From Bacillota bacterium (GTDB lineage: Bacteria; Bacillota; Clostridia; Acetivibrionales; DTU013): a DNA stretch of 49,319 nt. Under the pieces are notes generated by a model. It made no database searches and was not told the origin of the DNA. It worked only from the letters and a program-made list of their open reading frames with translations. Position numbers and translations under genes: made by a program. Shown here piece after piece: positions 32,358-40,033 of this stretch. The stretch covers positions 1 to 49,319 of the forward strand of contig JAEXNT010000027.1 of NCBI GenBank assembly GCA_023439545.1. Direction: 5' to 3'. The number at the start of each line of letters is the position of its first letter. Position 1 is the stretch's first letter.

Positions 32358-33800
32358 TTATTTGACGGACTGGGCCGTGTACTTCTTCACGATATCGAGC
32401 AAACCTGCATTTTTGATACAATTTTTCAAAGCAAACGAATCCATGACGCGGTCTATCCTTTCCTCCGTCATGCCTTTGAACAGCTTGGCGTAAGCCGGCT
32501 GCATCAGGCTGCCGACGAAACCGGACAGCGCCCTCTGCTTTAAATAGTCGTATGCCGGGCCCGACCCGATCTCTTCATCACCTATCGTCTTTCTTGCATA
32601 CTCGGCAAGGTTCCTGATCATTTCCTTTGCAGGTGTCTCAGGCAGCCAGCCCATCCATTGGTCCGTATCCAGAAGCCTCTTTGCCTCCAGTTCATGCTTT
32701 ACAAGCTGCATGTAGTCCGATTCGGGATCGAGCATTGTCCAGCCCATTACCCCGACATCCTTGTAAGTCCATGTAGTCCAATGTGCTCCGTACTTTTCGA
32801 ATATCCCTATCTGGTCGTCCAGAGCGCGCAGCCTGTCCTCTGTCTCGGATGACGCGCCGTTATATACCGAACCGAATTCCCCGACCCACAGCGGCACATT
32901 GTACTTTTGAGTAAACCTCGTACCCTCATGAGATAAAAATTCGTTCAGTTGCTTGTCCCTGTCCCACATAGTACCATTGATCATGCCGGGATACGCTCCG
33001 GGGCCGAAGCCCGAGGCAGTGTAATTATGGCTGCTGTAGGCAAGGTTATCCGTAAACGGAGCCTCGAAACCGTCAAACAGCGATGAGAAATAATCTCCTT
33101 CAAGGAATATGATATGCTGCGGATCTATCCTGCGGATGGCGTCCACAACCCGGTGGAAAACCGCATTGATCCTGTCCCAGCTGCGTCCGTACTTGTCCAC
33201 GTCTGTGAACCTGCCCCTCGCGGCATTGCAGAGAGGTTCGTTCATTACATCGTAACCTGCCACGGCACGATTGTCCTTGTATCTCCGGGCAAATTCCTCC
33301 CAGAGCGCAACAAACCTGTCGATGAAATGCGGGTGCTCCCAGAACAAGGCTTGCGCGCTGTCATTGTCACAATGCCAGTCCGTGTTCTGCCAGCCCTGGA
33401 CAGCGTGCAGGTCGAGAATCGCATATAATCCATACTTTTCGCACCAGCCGAGGACCCTGTTCAATCTTTGAAATCCCGACTCCTTGTAAACAAAGGGCTT
33501 TTTATCATCCTCAAAATGCCTGTAATTCAAAGGCAGACGTACGACCGTCGAGCCGCATTCCTTCAGAAACCTGATATCCTCTTCCCCCAGCATCTTGTCA
33601 AGCATCCGGTCGAAAAAGAATTCAGCCCTGCCGCTGCCTAAAACTTCCGCGATGGCTGCGCGCACGCCGACTTCGGACCCGGGATAACCATTTATGAAGT
33701 TCTCCATGTTCATCCATCCGCCGACACAGGTCCCTCGCAGCTGAATGGGCTTTCCGTTCACATCCGCTATTTTTCCGTTCCTGATCTGAAGCATATCCAT
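32358..33800 (-). CDS. GH5-type cellulase-family glycoside hydrolase, cytoplasmic
   Basis: The protein has 480 residues without a signal peptide. It has a GH5-like TIM barrel: LRGTCVGGWMNMENF at the start, VRLPLNYRHF, LDLHAVQGWQN, acid/base Glu188 in GYDVMNEPL, and nucleophile Glu308 in PLWVGEFGS. A C-terminal helical extension of about 130 residues is unusual. In a cytoplasmic setting it would act as an exo- or short-oligosaccharide hydrolase rather than a cellulase. GGAG lies 8 bases before the ATG. The subfamily and sugar specificity cannot be read from sequence alone. Confidence 0.88.
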   Translation of the reverse strand: MDMLQIRNGKIADVNGKPIQLRGTCVGGWMNMENFINGYPGSEVGVRAAIAEVLGSGRAEFFFDRMLDKMLGEEDIRFLKECGSTVVRLPLNYRHFEDDKKPFVYKESGFQRLNRVLGWCEKYGLYAILDLHAVQGWQNTDWHCDNDSAQALFWEHPHFIDRFVALWEEFARRYKDNRAVAGYDVMNEPLCNAARGRFTDVDKYGRSWDRINAVFHRVVDAIRRIDPQHIIFLEGDYFSSLFDGFEAPFTDNLAYSSHNYTASGFGPGAYPGMINGTMWDRDKQLNEFLSHEGTRFTQKYNVPLWVGEFGSVYNGASSETEDRLRALDDQIGIFEKYGAHWTTWTYKDVGVMGWTMLDPESDYMQLVKHELEAKRLLDTDQWMGWLPETPAKEMIRNLAEYARKTIGDEEIGSGPAYDYLKQRALSGFVGSLMQPAYAKLFKGMTEERIDRVMDSFALKNCIKNAGLLDIVKKYTAQSVK

Positions 33801-33820
33801 TTCAAAAACTCCTTCCGGTT

Positions 33821-33990
33821 TTATCGTATCTTGTATAGTATGTACTGTCCTGGGCTCAGCATTTCGGAAAAGCGTTCGGGCAGCGTATTTTCAGGCCTGC
33901 TGCTCGAACCGTAACCATTGTTTTGATTTTCCCATTTCCCGTTTCAAGAAGCAATGTATTATCTTCTCCAGATGATGTACTGATCGCTGT
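33821..33990 (-). pseudogene. 3' remnant of a decayed gene between GH43 and GH5
   Basis: On the minus strand one frame reads SSGEDNTLLLETGNGK (to about 33943), and a second frame continues NGKWENQNNGYGSSSRPENT and ends LSPGQYILYKIR before TAA 33821-33823. The ending SPGQYILYKIR resembles the last strand of many glycosidase beta-sandwich domains. The two frames do not join without a shift, and no start exists. I infer a lost gene whose tail survived next to a tandem-repeat tract. Confidence 0.4.
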
Positions 33991-34000
33991 TTTTCACCTT

Positions 34001-35899
34001 TTACCGCAATAAGCGCGGCAAGCGCCTCCGTTCCCGCAATAAGCGCGGCAAGCTCTCCTGCCTATTGCTTATGACTTTGACCCTCGTGGTTACCCCGGCA
34101 AGCTTCGGGTCCAGGTCCCGCTCAGCGGACATACCGAATACGGGCATACCCCGGATATCGAAATGCACGCGCCGTATACCGGTACACCTAAGGTTGCTTT
34201 TCAGAGATTCCTGGGCGTGATAGGCGATCATAAGATCGTTATTTTCGTCGATATAAAAAGTGTTGTGCCCGGGGCCATACTCGTCCTTTATGGAATAATA
34301 GGACAGGACGGGCGCGCCGCTCTTTGTCCAATTGTCCGGACACAGCAGATCGTCCCCCTTCCTCACCGACAATAGACCGAGAACATAGGTATAGCCTCCG
34401 GCCGCGCCCCCTGAATAAGTAACATATACATATTCGTCAGTTACTATGGCATAAGGCCCTTCATTATTTATGGTGCGCATATTGTTTTCCCAGCCGTACA
34501 ACGGCCTTGAAATGAGAACTGGCTCGCTCGTGAGCTGCCATGGCTCGGCAGGGTCTATAGTCGCGATATACAGCATGGAACCGGAATCGTCGGCGGAGCT
34601 TATGCCGCTTGTCCAAATACGATAGGACCACATCAGATAGGACTTTTCATTTGCTTCAAAGTATGTCATATCCAGTGTAATGCCTTCCGTCGCCAGATAA
34701 GTGCCGTCGGATCTCAATACCCGGACAGGTTCTTCCCAACTGCCGGGATCGGTAATGCTGCCGTTCTTTTTCAATTTCATTACGTGCGATTGCGGTCCCC
34801 ATATCTTGCCCCCGACCGCAAAGAAAATGCAGAGTTCATTTCCGACCATGTGGAATTCAGGCGCCCAGAAGGTCTGAACGTACCCTTTCTCCTCGTCCTT
34901 ACCCAGGATAAGGTATTCCTTTACTCCTTTTTCAAAAAGGCCTGAAACGGTATCAGCCTCACGCACATATAAACCGATATCATCCAGGTTGTCATTCGTG
35001 GCTATGAAATAATACCTGCCGTTCCACTTTAGAATATCTGGATCGGCGTAGCCTGTAGCCAGCGGAAATTTATATACCTTCTGAAGCACGGCGCCGGAAA
35101 TCTCATATATGCCCTGCTTACCGAAGTCTATCCCGCTCGTATCCCATTCCACCCGCTTCAGCGCGGTCGAACCGTCCGAATAGACTGCTGCTGCCGGTAC
35201 TTTACGGACATCCTCCGCCGAAGCTGCGGTTATCAGTTCGGGGACTTCGACGGACACATTCCCGAGCGGCGTCCATCTGAGTATAAGCTCGTCGCCAAGC
35301 CTGCCGTCTATCTGCAGTACGTTTCCGTTAACGGCTCCTTCAGGGCTGTCCGCCGGATCGCCGTATTCGAAGCGGGCGCCCGGTTCAGCGCACGACACGC
35401 TGCCTGGGTCGTTTATGTCGGGCAATGTGTTCCTGAAAAATCTACCGTCGGCGTCCCGCCAATCGATCACATATGAACCTGCGGACCGATCATATCTGCA
35501 GGCGGCCTCCTGTACGAAAGAATCCCAGTGCAGATCGACAAGTCCGAGCTCCCTGAACCGGTAAAGATCGTCCGAAATCCACAGGACGAGCTTCCCCTTG
35601 CTCTCCTCGTCATCGCTGCCGTCGGCATTGATCCTGACGGCAATTATACCGAAAATCCCGTCCGCCGTATAAAACAGGAACGGGCTTTTCAAAGCCTTTT
35701 CGTTTATCGAATTATTGTTTGCGATGGTAGAGATTGCATATAAAATACCGTAATTATTATTCAGCGCCCGGTAGTTTTTACCGTCGTTACTGTAGGCGAA
35801 ATGGGCGCTGTATGCCAGATGTCCGGAATATTCACCATCAACGGGCATCCTTGTATATATCAGGATATTCCCTTTTCTATTTACTTTTCCTTCAATCAT
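34001..35899 (-). CDS. GH43-type glycosidase with BIG4-like domain
   Basis: The protein has about 632 residues from MIEGKVNRKG. The N-terminal 180 residues resemble a beta-propeller-like sugar enzyme fragment, and the middle contains a bacterial Ig-like group 4 domain (AAAVYSDGSTALKRVEWDTSG). The C-terminal 350 residues look like a GH43 five-bladed propeller: YADPDILKWNGRYYFIATND supplies the probable base Asp, and NNEGPYAIVTDEYVYVTYS the acid Glu. GH43 enzymes are arabinofuranosidases or xylosidases. ATG 35899 is chosen, with GGAG 7 bases upstream; longer frames run through the repeat tract and are not real. The last 21 residues (RQESLPRLLRERRRLPRLL and neighbours) come from a 30-bp tandem repeat and look like an added tail. 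Confidence 0.82.
   Translation of the reverse strand: MIEGKVNRKGNILIYTRMPVDGEYSGHLAYSAHFAYSNDGKNYRALNNNYGILYAISTIANNNSINEKALKSPFLFYTADGIFGIIAVRINADGSDDEESKGKLVLWISDDLYRFRELGLVDLHWDSFVQEAACRYDRSAGSYVIDWRDADGRFFRNTLPDINDPGSVSCAEPGARFEYGDPADSPEGAVNGNVLQIDGRLGDELILRWTPLGNVSVEVPELITAASAEDVRKVPAAAVYSDGSTALKRVEWDTSGIDFGKQGIYEISGAVLQKVYKFPLATGYADPDILKWNGRYYFIATNDNLDDIGLYVREADTVSGLFEKGVKEYLILGKDEEKGYVQTFWAPEFHMVGNELCIFFAVGGKIWGPQSHVMKLKKNGSITDPGSWEEPVRVLRSDGTYLATEGITLDMTYFEANEKSYLMWSYRIWTSGISSADDSGSMLYIATIDPAEPWQLTSEPVLISRPLYGWENNMRTINNEGPYAIVTDEYVYVTYSGGAAGGYTYVLGLLSVRKGDDLLCPDNWTKSGAPVLSYYSIKDEYGPGHNTFYIDENNDLMIAYHAQESLKSNLRCTGIRRVHFDIRGMPVFGMSAERDLDPKLAGVTTRVKVISNRQESLPRLLRERRRLPRLLR
34004..34053. 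repeat. 30-bp-period tandem repeat at the 3' end of the GH43 gene
   Basis: CCGCAATAAGCGCGGCAAGC occurs at 34004-34023 and 34034-34053, a 30-bp period. It encodes the repeated LPRLLR motif at the end of the GH43 frame and adjoins the decayed gene at 33821-33990. Confidence 0.85.
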
Positions 35900-35915
35900 A
35901 ATTTTTCTCCGTCCG

Positions 35916-36423
35916 TTATTCCGTCGTGTTCTCCCGCACCTGTTCCGTCGTGTTTTCCCGCACCTGTTCCGTCGTGAAGGGCGAAGCAGGCAAGCCCTCC
36001 CGGTTGTACAGGTTGACGCCTTCCGGATTATCGGCCCATGCATACCTTACATGAACGGGTTCCGGAACCTCATCGGCCCATACCGCGACGCGATCACCCT
36101 CTATACCGGCAACAGCCGGAAGGAATATATTATCGGCGCCGCGCCTCCCTCAATGCGGCCCAGTTTCCTACGGTGACGCTTTCCGCGGCGCCTCCTGTCT
36201 CTATTGTCATATCAAAGAGTCCGCCGGCATCTCCGGTATCCAGTATTACCTGCCATTCTCCAGCCTCATTTGCGGCTGCGCTTAAATCTTTACCTCCGAA
36301 ACGGACCTTAAGGGTTTCATCTGGCGTAGCCCAGCCCCATATTTTGGCCTTTGCGTTTCTTTGTAATACCATGCCGTCGCTTATCAGGCGTGGCAATCTG
36401 ATTTTGCTCCGATTCTCTGTCAT
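35916..36423 (-). pseudogene. Sialate-O-acetylesterase-like gene with a large internal deletion
   Basis: The first 85 codons (RLPRLISDGMVLQRNAKAKIWGWA, then WQVILDTGDAGGLFDMTIETGG) match the N-terminal jelly-roll of sialate/carbohydrate O-acetylesterases. The frame then hits a stop near 36130. A second frame directly continues with the family's C-terminal end (GDRVAVWADEVPEPVHVRYAW, NPEGVNLYNREGLPASPF) and terminates at 35916-35918. The whole SGNH catalytic middle, expected to be several hundred codons, is gone, and the two ends are out of frame. It must be inactive. The relic shows the operon once had a second esterase. Its 3' end carries a 24-bp tandem repeat. Confidence 0.75.
35919..35975. 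repeat. 24-bp tandem repeat at the 3' end of the broken esterase gene
   Basis: TTCCGTCGTGTTCTCCCGCA followed by CCTG (35919-35942) is repeated at 35943-35966 with one change, and a third partial copy begins at 35967. The repeat encodes the recurring TTEQVREN peptide at the gene's end. It lies just upstream of the GH43 ribosome site. Confidence 0.85.
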
Positions 36424-36447
36424 ATGCTCCCCACTCCCGCTTTAATA

Positions 36448-38640
36448 CTACCTTGCGAACGAGTCATATATGCGGTTTCTCCTGACGCGCTCCTCCGGAC
36501 TGAGTTTTTGGGCATCAGCGATCTCATAGCCGCCGAATGTATCATAAAGCCTCGACGATGGATCAACTTCGACAAAGGTGCACCAGGGCAGCCAATGATA
36601 GTGGCTTTGCAGTATCTGGTACGTAAAGTTGCCGCTTTCGTGTCCAAGGCCCGGCATGATATATCCCGCGCTGCCATCCACGTCATTTGACTGCCGTGTG
36701 TTTTTATGAATGAATTCCGAAAAATCGAGATAGTGCTCATCGCCGGTAATTACGTACAGCCTGTAATAGGTATACGCGCAGGCGGCCATATACACGTCGG
36801 CGCCTCCGCCTATCGTGATGATGCTCTGTCCGCTGATGGAATACTTGTTGAAAGGATGCTTCGTATGGGTCGTAACCACCGGAAATTTCCAGGCGTAGGT
36901 CCAGGTTTCGGTATAATCGGCGGCGCCCGTTGCGCCTTCCAACCACTTGCCCTCACCTGTCAGGTCATAAAGGGCAAGGAAACCGAACAAAGCATAGATA
37001 CCGGCCTCTTTATCCTGTATGTCAGTATTGTCGCAGGTGCCTCCCCTGTATTCCAGATTCAGGTAGGCGTTGTCAAAGGACCATTCTCCGGCCTTGACGG
37101 CGGCGTTTTTATATCTGTCATCGCCTGTCACCAGGTAAAACTGCACCAGGAATCGGATCGTGCTTGGTGTGTTGGACTTCGAGTCCATACGTATGGAGCT
37201 GTCGGTATTGTATGACCTGTAAAAGCTGCCGTCTTTGTTCTGGATATTCACGAGCCAATCGGCGGTCTTTCTGCAGAATTCCAACCAGTCAGGCCGCTCG
37301 TCGCCCTTTCTGCGCATATACAGATACGCGTCCAATATAGCCTCTATGCCGTCTGCCAGCATGCGGACATAGTGGGGATACGGCTCGAAACCCTTTATAT
37401 TCGGGTTGTAGCACATGTGCGGCAAGCCGGATTCGGTCATTGCAGTCCTCACCCAGAAATCGATGACGTTCAAACCCTTTTCATAGGCTTCCGGCACGTT
37501 TTCCTTGTCGCCGTAACGCAGCAGCTGATAACCAATACCGGGCTGCTGCCCGACAAAGCCGAACTGGAAGGACATGCTGGAGATATCCATGTCGGGGAAC
37601 TGGCAGGCAAAGGGCAGACCGTAGGAATCGCCGTACTTCCTCGTGTATTCGGTAAGAATCTTCATGCAGTTGTGGAAATGGCGTTCATTATCCACCTCGA
37701 ACAAATTGTCGCGCAGCCGGTCGTAGGTAACTCGCCAGACTTCCCTCATCATGCTCTGGAAGCTGTCGTAATGCCCGAAATTTACAGCTACTGCGTAATT
37801 CTGTTCGAAGCCTGTTTCCACCGGATGGTTCACTCGCTGAAACGTCTTTAGCCTGCTTTGGAAGTCCAGTCCGCCGTAATGGTTTCTTCCCGGCATTTGA
37901 CCCTGTGCCGCCGGGTATACATAATCGATGGACAGGCCGTCGGTCTTCGTTTCGAAATCCTTACGCACGGCAAAGCCATAATACTGATAGTTCAGCGTCC
38001 TGCTTTCCGGTTTGCTCATGCCGATAGCTCCGATGGTAAACAGCGGATCCGTACTGTTTTCGGAATATATCAGGTCCGTATTGCGCAGGGTCACGTCTGC
38101 TGCCCAGCGTGAAAGAGCCGCGGTTTCTCCCGACGCTATGTTCTGCATTGCAAAAAGAGGCAGAGCATAGCCCGTTTCCATATGCCAGAAGTATTCGCAG
38201 TCAAGGTCCCTGCCAAAGGAGTTTTCGGGAGAGAACCGGTTCTGCCTGTACCAGACGCCCGGTGCGAAACAGTTGTAGGCGCGGGTATCGTCTGATTCCG
38301 CCATTAAAAGTGATATTTTTGTTGAAAAGCCGAGATCTTCCCCAGCCTTCAGCACCTTGACGTTTCTGCTTATCTTGTAGCCTTCGCCGGTCGCCTCGTA
38401 CACATCCTCAAAGGCAAATTCCGAACCGTAAGGCGAGGGCAGAACACCTTTCGCCAGTATCTTACCCACTGCAGCAGTAATTTCACTGTAAGCGCCGTCA
38501 TAAAACTCACTTATGACGGATGCGGTCTTTACTGTGACAAACATCGGGCGTCTGTTGAAATATATAAGTTTGCCGTTTTTGTGAATCTCAAGGCCGCCGT
38601 CCTTGAAGCTCATCGTATAGTCTCCATAGACCAGTTTCAT
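36448..38640 (-). CDS. Large six-hairpin-type putative glycosidase, family not assigned
   Basis: The protein has 730 residues, cytoplasmic. An N-terminal beta-rich part of about 300 residues (KLVYGDYTMSFKDGGLEIHKNG...) is followed by an alpha/alpha-toroid region. Recurring helix-turn elements there include PEAYEKGLNVIDFWVRTAM, WLEFCRKTADWLVNIQNKDGSF, YKNAAVKAGEWSFDNAYLN and EGKWLEGATGAADYTETWTYAWKFP. This resembles six-hairpin glycosidases (for example GH127, GH105 and GH88-like architectures), but I cannot place the family. ATG 38640 is chosen, with AGGAGG about 7 bases upstream; the ATG at 38673 lacks such a site. It should act on a side chain or terminal sugar of the imported oligosaccharide. 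Confidence 0.7.
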   Translation of the reverse strand: MKLVYGDYTMSFKDGGLEIHKNGKLIYFNRRPMFVTVKTASVISEFYDGAYSEITAAVGKILAKGVLPSPYGSEFAFEDVYEATGEGYKISRNVKVLKAGEDLGFSTKISLLMAESDDTRAYNCFAPGVWYRQNRFSPENSFGRDLDCEYFWHMETGYALPLFAMQNIASGETAALSRWAADVTLRNTDLIYSENSTDPLFTIGAIGMSKPESRTLNYQYYGFAVRKDFETKTDGLSIDYVYPAAQGQMPGRNHYGGLDFQSRLKTFQRVNHPVETGFEQNYAVAVNFGHYDSFQSMMREVWRVTYDRLRDNLFEVDNERHFHNCMKILTEYTRKYGDSYGLPFACQFPDMDISSMSFQFGFVGQQPGIGYQLLRYGDKENVPEAYEKGLNVIDFWVRTAMTESGLPHMCYNPNIKGFEPYPHYVRMLADGIEAILDAYLYMRRKGDERPDWLEFCRKTADWLVNIQNKDGSFYRSYNTDSSIRMDSKSNTPSTIRFLVQFYLVTGDDRYKNAAVKAGEWSFDNAYLNLEYRGGTCDNTDIQDKEAGIYALFGFLALYDLTGEGKWLEGATGAADYTETWTYAWKFPVVTTHTKHPFNKYSISGQSIITIGGGADVYMAACAYTYYRLYVITGDEHYLDFSEFIHKNTRQSNDVDGSAGYIMPGLGHESGNFTYQILQSHYHWLPWCTFVEVDPSSRLYDTFGGYEIADAQKLSPEERVRRNRIYDSFAR

Positions 38641-38730
38641 AATATATCCTCCTGTATTCCAGGCTATATCCATCCATAACGTTTAAGGCCGGAATGCGCT
38701 CTATCGACCATAAAGCAATGCCGTCAAATG

Positions 38731-40017
38731 CTATACGATACGGCATTCCTTTTTCAACTTATCTACAAGTTCAAAAAGCCAATCTTTCAGTTCTTCCGCG
38801 TCCGGATCCACCTGGCGGCGATATGCGGCAACCTTTGCAGTAGGAGGATACGCCATTGGAACCAGTTCCCCTGCCTCCAGCAGATTGGAGGCGTATTCGC
38901 ACAGCTCCAATATTTCTGCAACGTCATTGCTGTGGTCTATCCGGTTATGCCTTCGAGTATCGGTCATAAGCAGATTTACCCGCCGTATCAGATCTGACAC
39001 GTAATTCTCCTGATTGACGTCCGGACGAATGACGCCTTCTCCCCGGTTTCGATAAAAGCCGAATAACGCGGCCACTATGGAGGGATCCCTGACAGTGCCG
39101 TCGGGATATACAATGCCATGCACACGATTCCAGCCGTCGTTTCCAATCATCAGTTCGAACAAATACCACCCGAACCCGTATTCCTCCAGCATTTCAAGTG
39201 TCATGTCGTAAGGATTTGCACGGCAGAGGCAGCAGGTTTCATTATTTACTACAGGTTTGCCGTACTTTTCCCCCAGAGCCTTCGCCATATCGTATATCCT
39301 GCGCATACGTCCCCTTGTCGACGAGTAATCATGGAATAGTATGATGTCGACCAGCTCAGCCGTTCTGCTGGGTTCCAGCTCGAATATGAAAATGTTGCCC
39401 ACTCCGATGTCATGCTTCGGATCCTTCATCTTGACATACCGGCAGAAATGCCGCACGATTTCCCACACCCGTTCCTGGTTCATACGCAGGGTTTCCATAT
39501 CGGGCTTGTTCCTGAAGGTATGGTAATATTCCGGTTCGTCGTCATACCATGTGATCCAGTTGTCATGGTAACCCGGTTCATTCGATATGTCCCAGAACAA
39601 TAAACCGGGTTCGCCGCCGATTGCGGCAAACAGATCGTCGAAATATTTTTCACCAAGCGTCCAGCAGCTCCTGTCAAGAATTGTTTTCGGAAGCGAGGGA
39701 AGTTGGTTTTCCTGTTGCGGGAGAGGTTCGTAATCCTCGGGAAGGAACCGGAAACCGTGATATATTATAGGCGTCGTGGAGATATGGTGTTTCCAGGCAG
39801 TTTGGACAAAGTCCCTGACATTGGCAAGAAACTGTGCCTTATCTTTCATATAGGAGGAGTAGGTAAGAAACACGCGAACGCTGTTTAGCCTGAGCCGCTC
39901 GGCATATCCCATTTCACGGTCTACGACAGCATGATCGTATTCCTCCCAAAAATTAACGTCGGTCCATACATTGCTTTGAGTATAGTTAAAGCCGCGCAAA
40001 TAGCTATAATCCTTCAT
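38731..40017 (-). CDS. Clan-A (beta/alpha)8 glycoside hydrolase, GH5-like but family unclear
   Basis: The protein has 428 residues without a signal peptide. The two carboxylates of a clan GH-A barrel are visible: Glu147 in LLFWDISNEPG (acid/base) and Glu260 in GKPVVNNETCC (nucleophile). The start (YSYLRGFNYTQSNVWTDVNFWEEYD) and RLNSVRVFLTYSSY fit a beta-glycanase-like barrel. It differs from the GH5 gene at 32358 in length and motif context, so a separate family or subfamily is likely. It lies between the GH120-like gene and the six-hairpin protein. Confidence 0.75.
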   Translation of the reverse strand: MKDYSYLRGFNYTQSNVWTDVNFWEEYDHAVVDREMGYAERLRLNSVRVFLTYSSYMKDKAQFLANVRDFVQTAWKHHISTTPIIYHGFRFLPEDYEPLPQQENQLPSLPKTILDRSCWTLGEKYFDDLFAAIGGEPGLLFWDISNEPGYHDNWITWYDDEPEYYHTFRNKPDMETLRMNQERVWEIVRHFCRYVKMKDPKHDIGVGNIFIFELEPSRTAELVDIILFHDYSSTRGRMRRIYDMAKALGEKYGKPVVNNETCCLCRANPYDMTLEMLEEYGFGWYLFELMIGNDGWNRVHGIVYPDGTVRDPSIVAALFGFYRNRGEGVIRPDVNQENYVSDLIRRVNLLMTDTRRHNRIDHSNDVAEILELCEYASNLLEAGELVPMAYPPTAKVAAYRRQVDPDAEELKDWLFELVDKLKKECRIV

Positions 40018-40033
40018 TTTTCCTCCCGTATTC

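Noticed and set aside
34001..36043. Longer 680-residue reading of the GH43 gene
   Set aside because: The first 48 residues are low-complexity Arg/Thr repeats translated from the 24-bp tandem repeat of the broken esterase. The ribosome site before 35899 decides the start.
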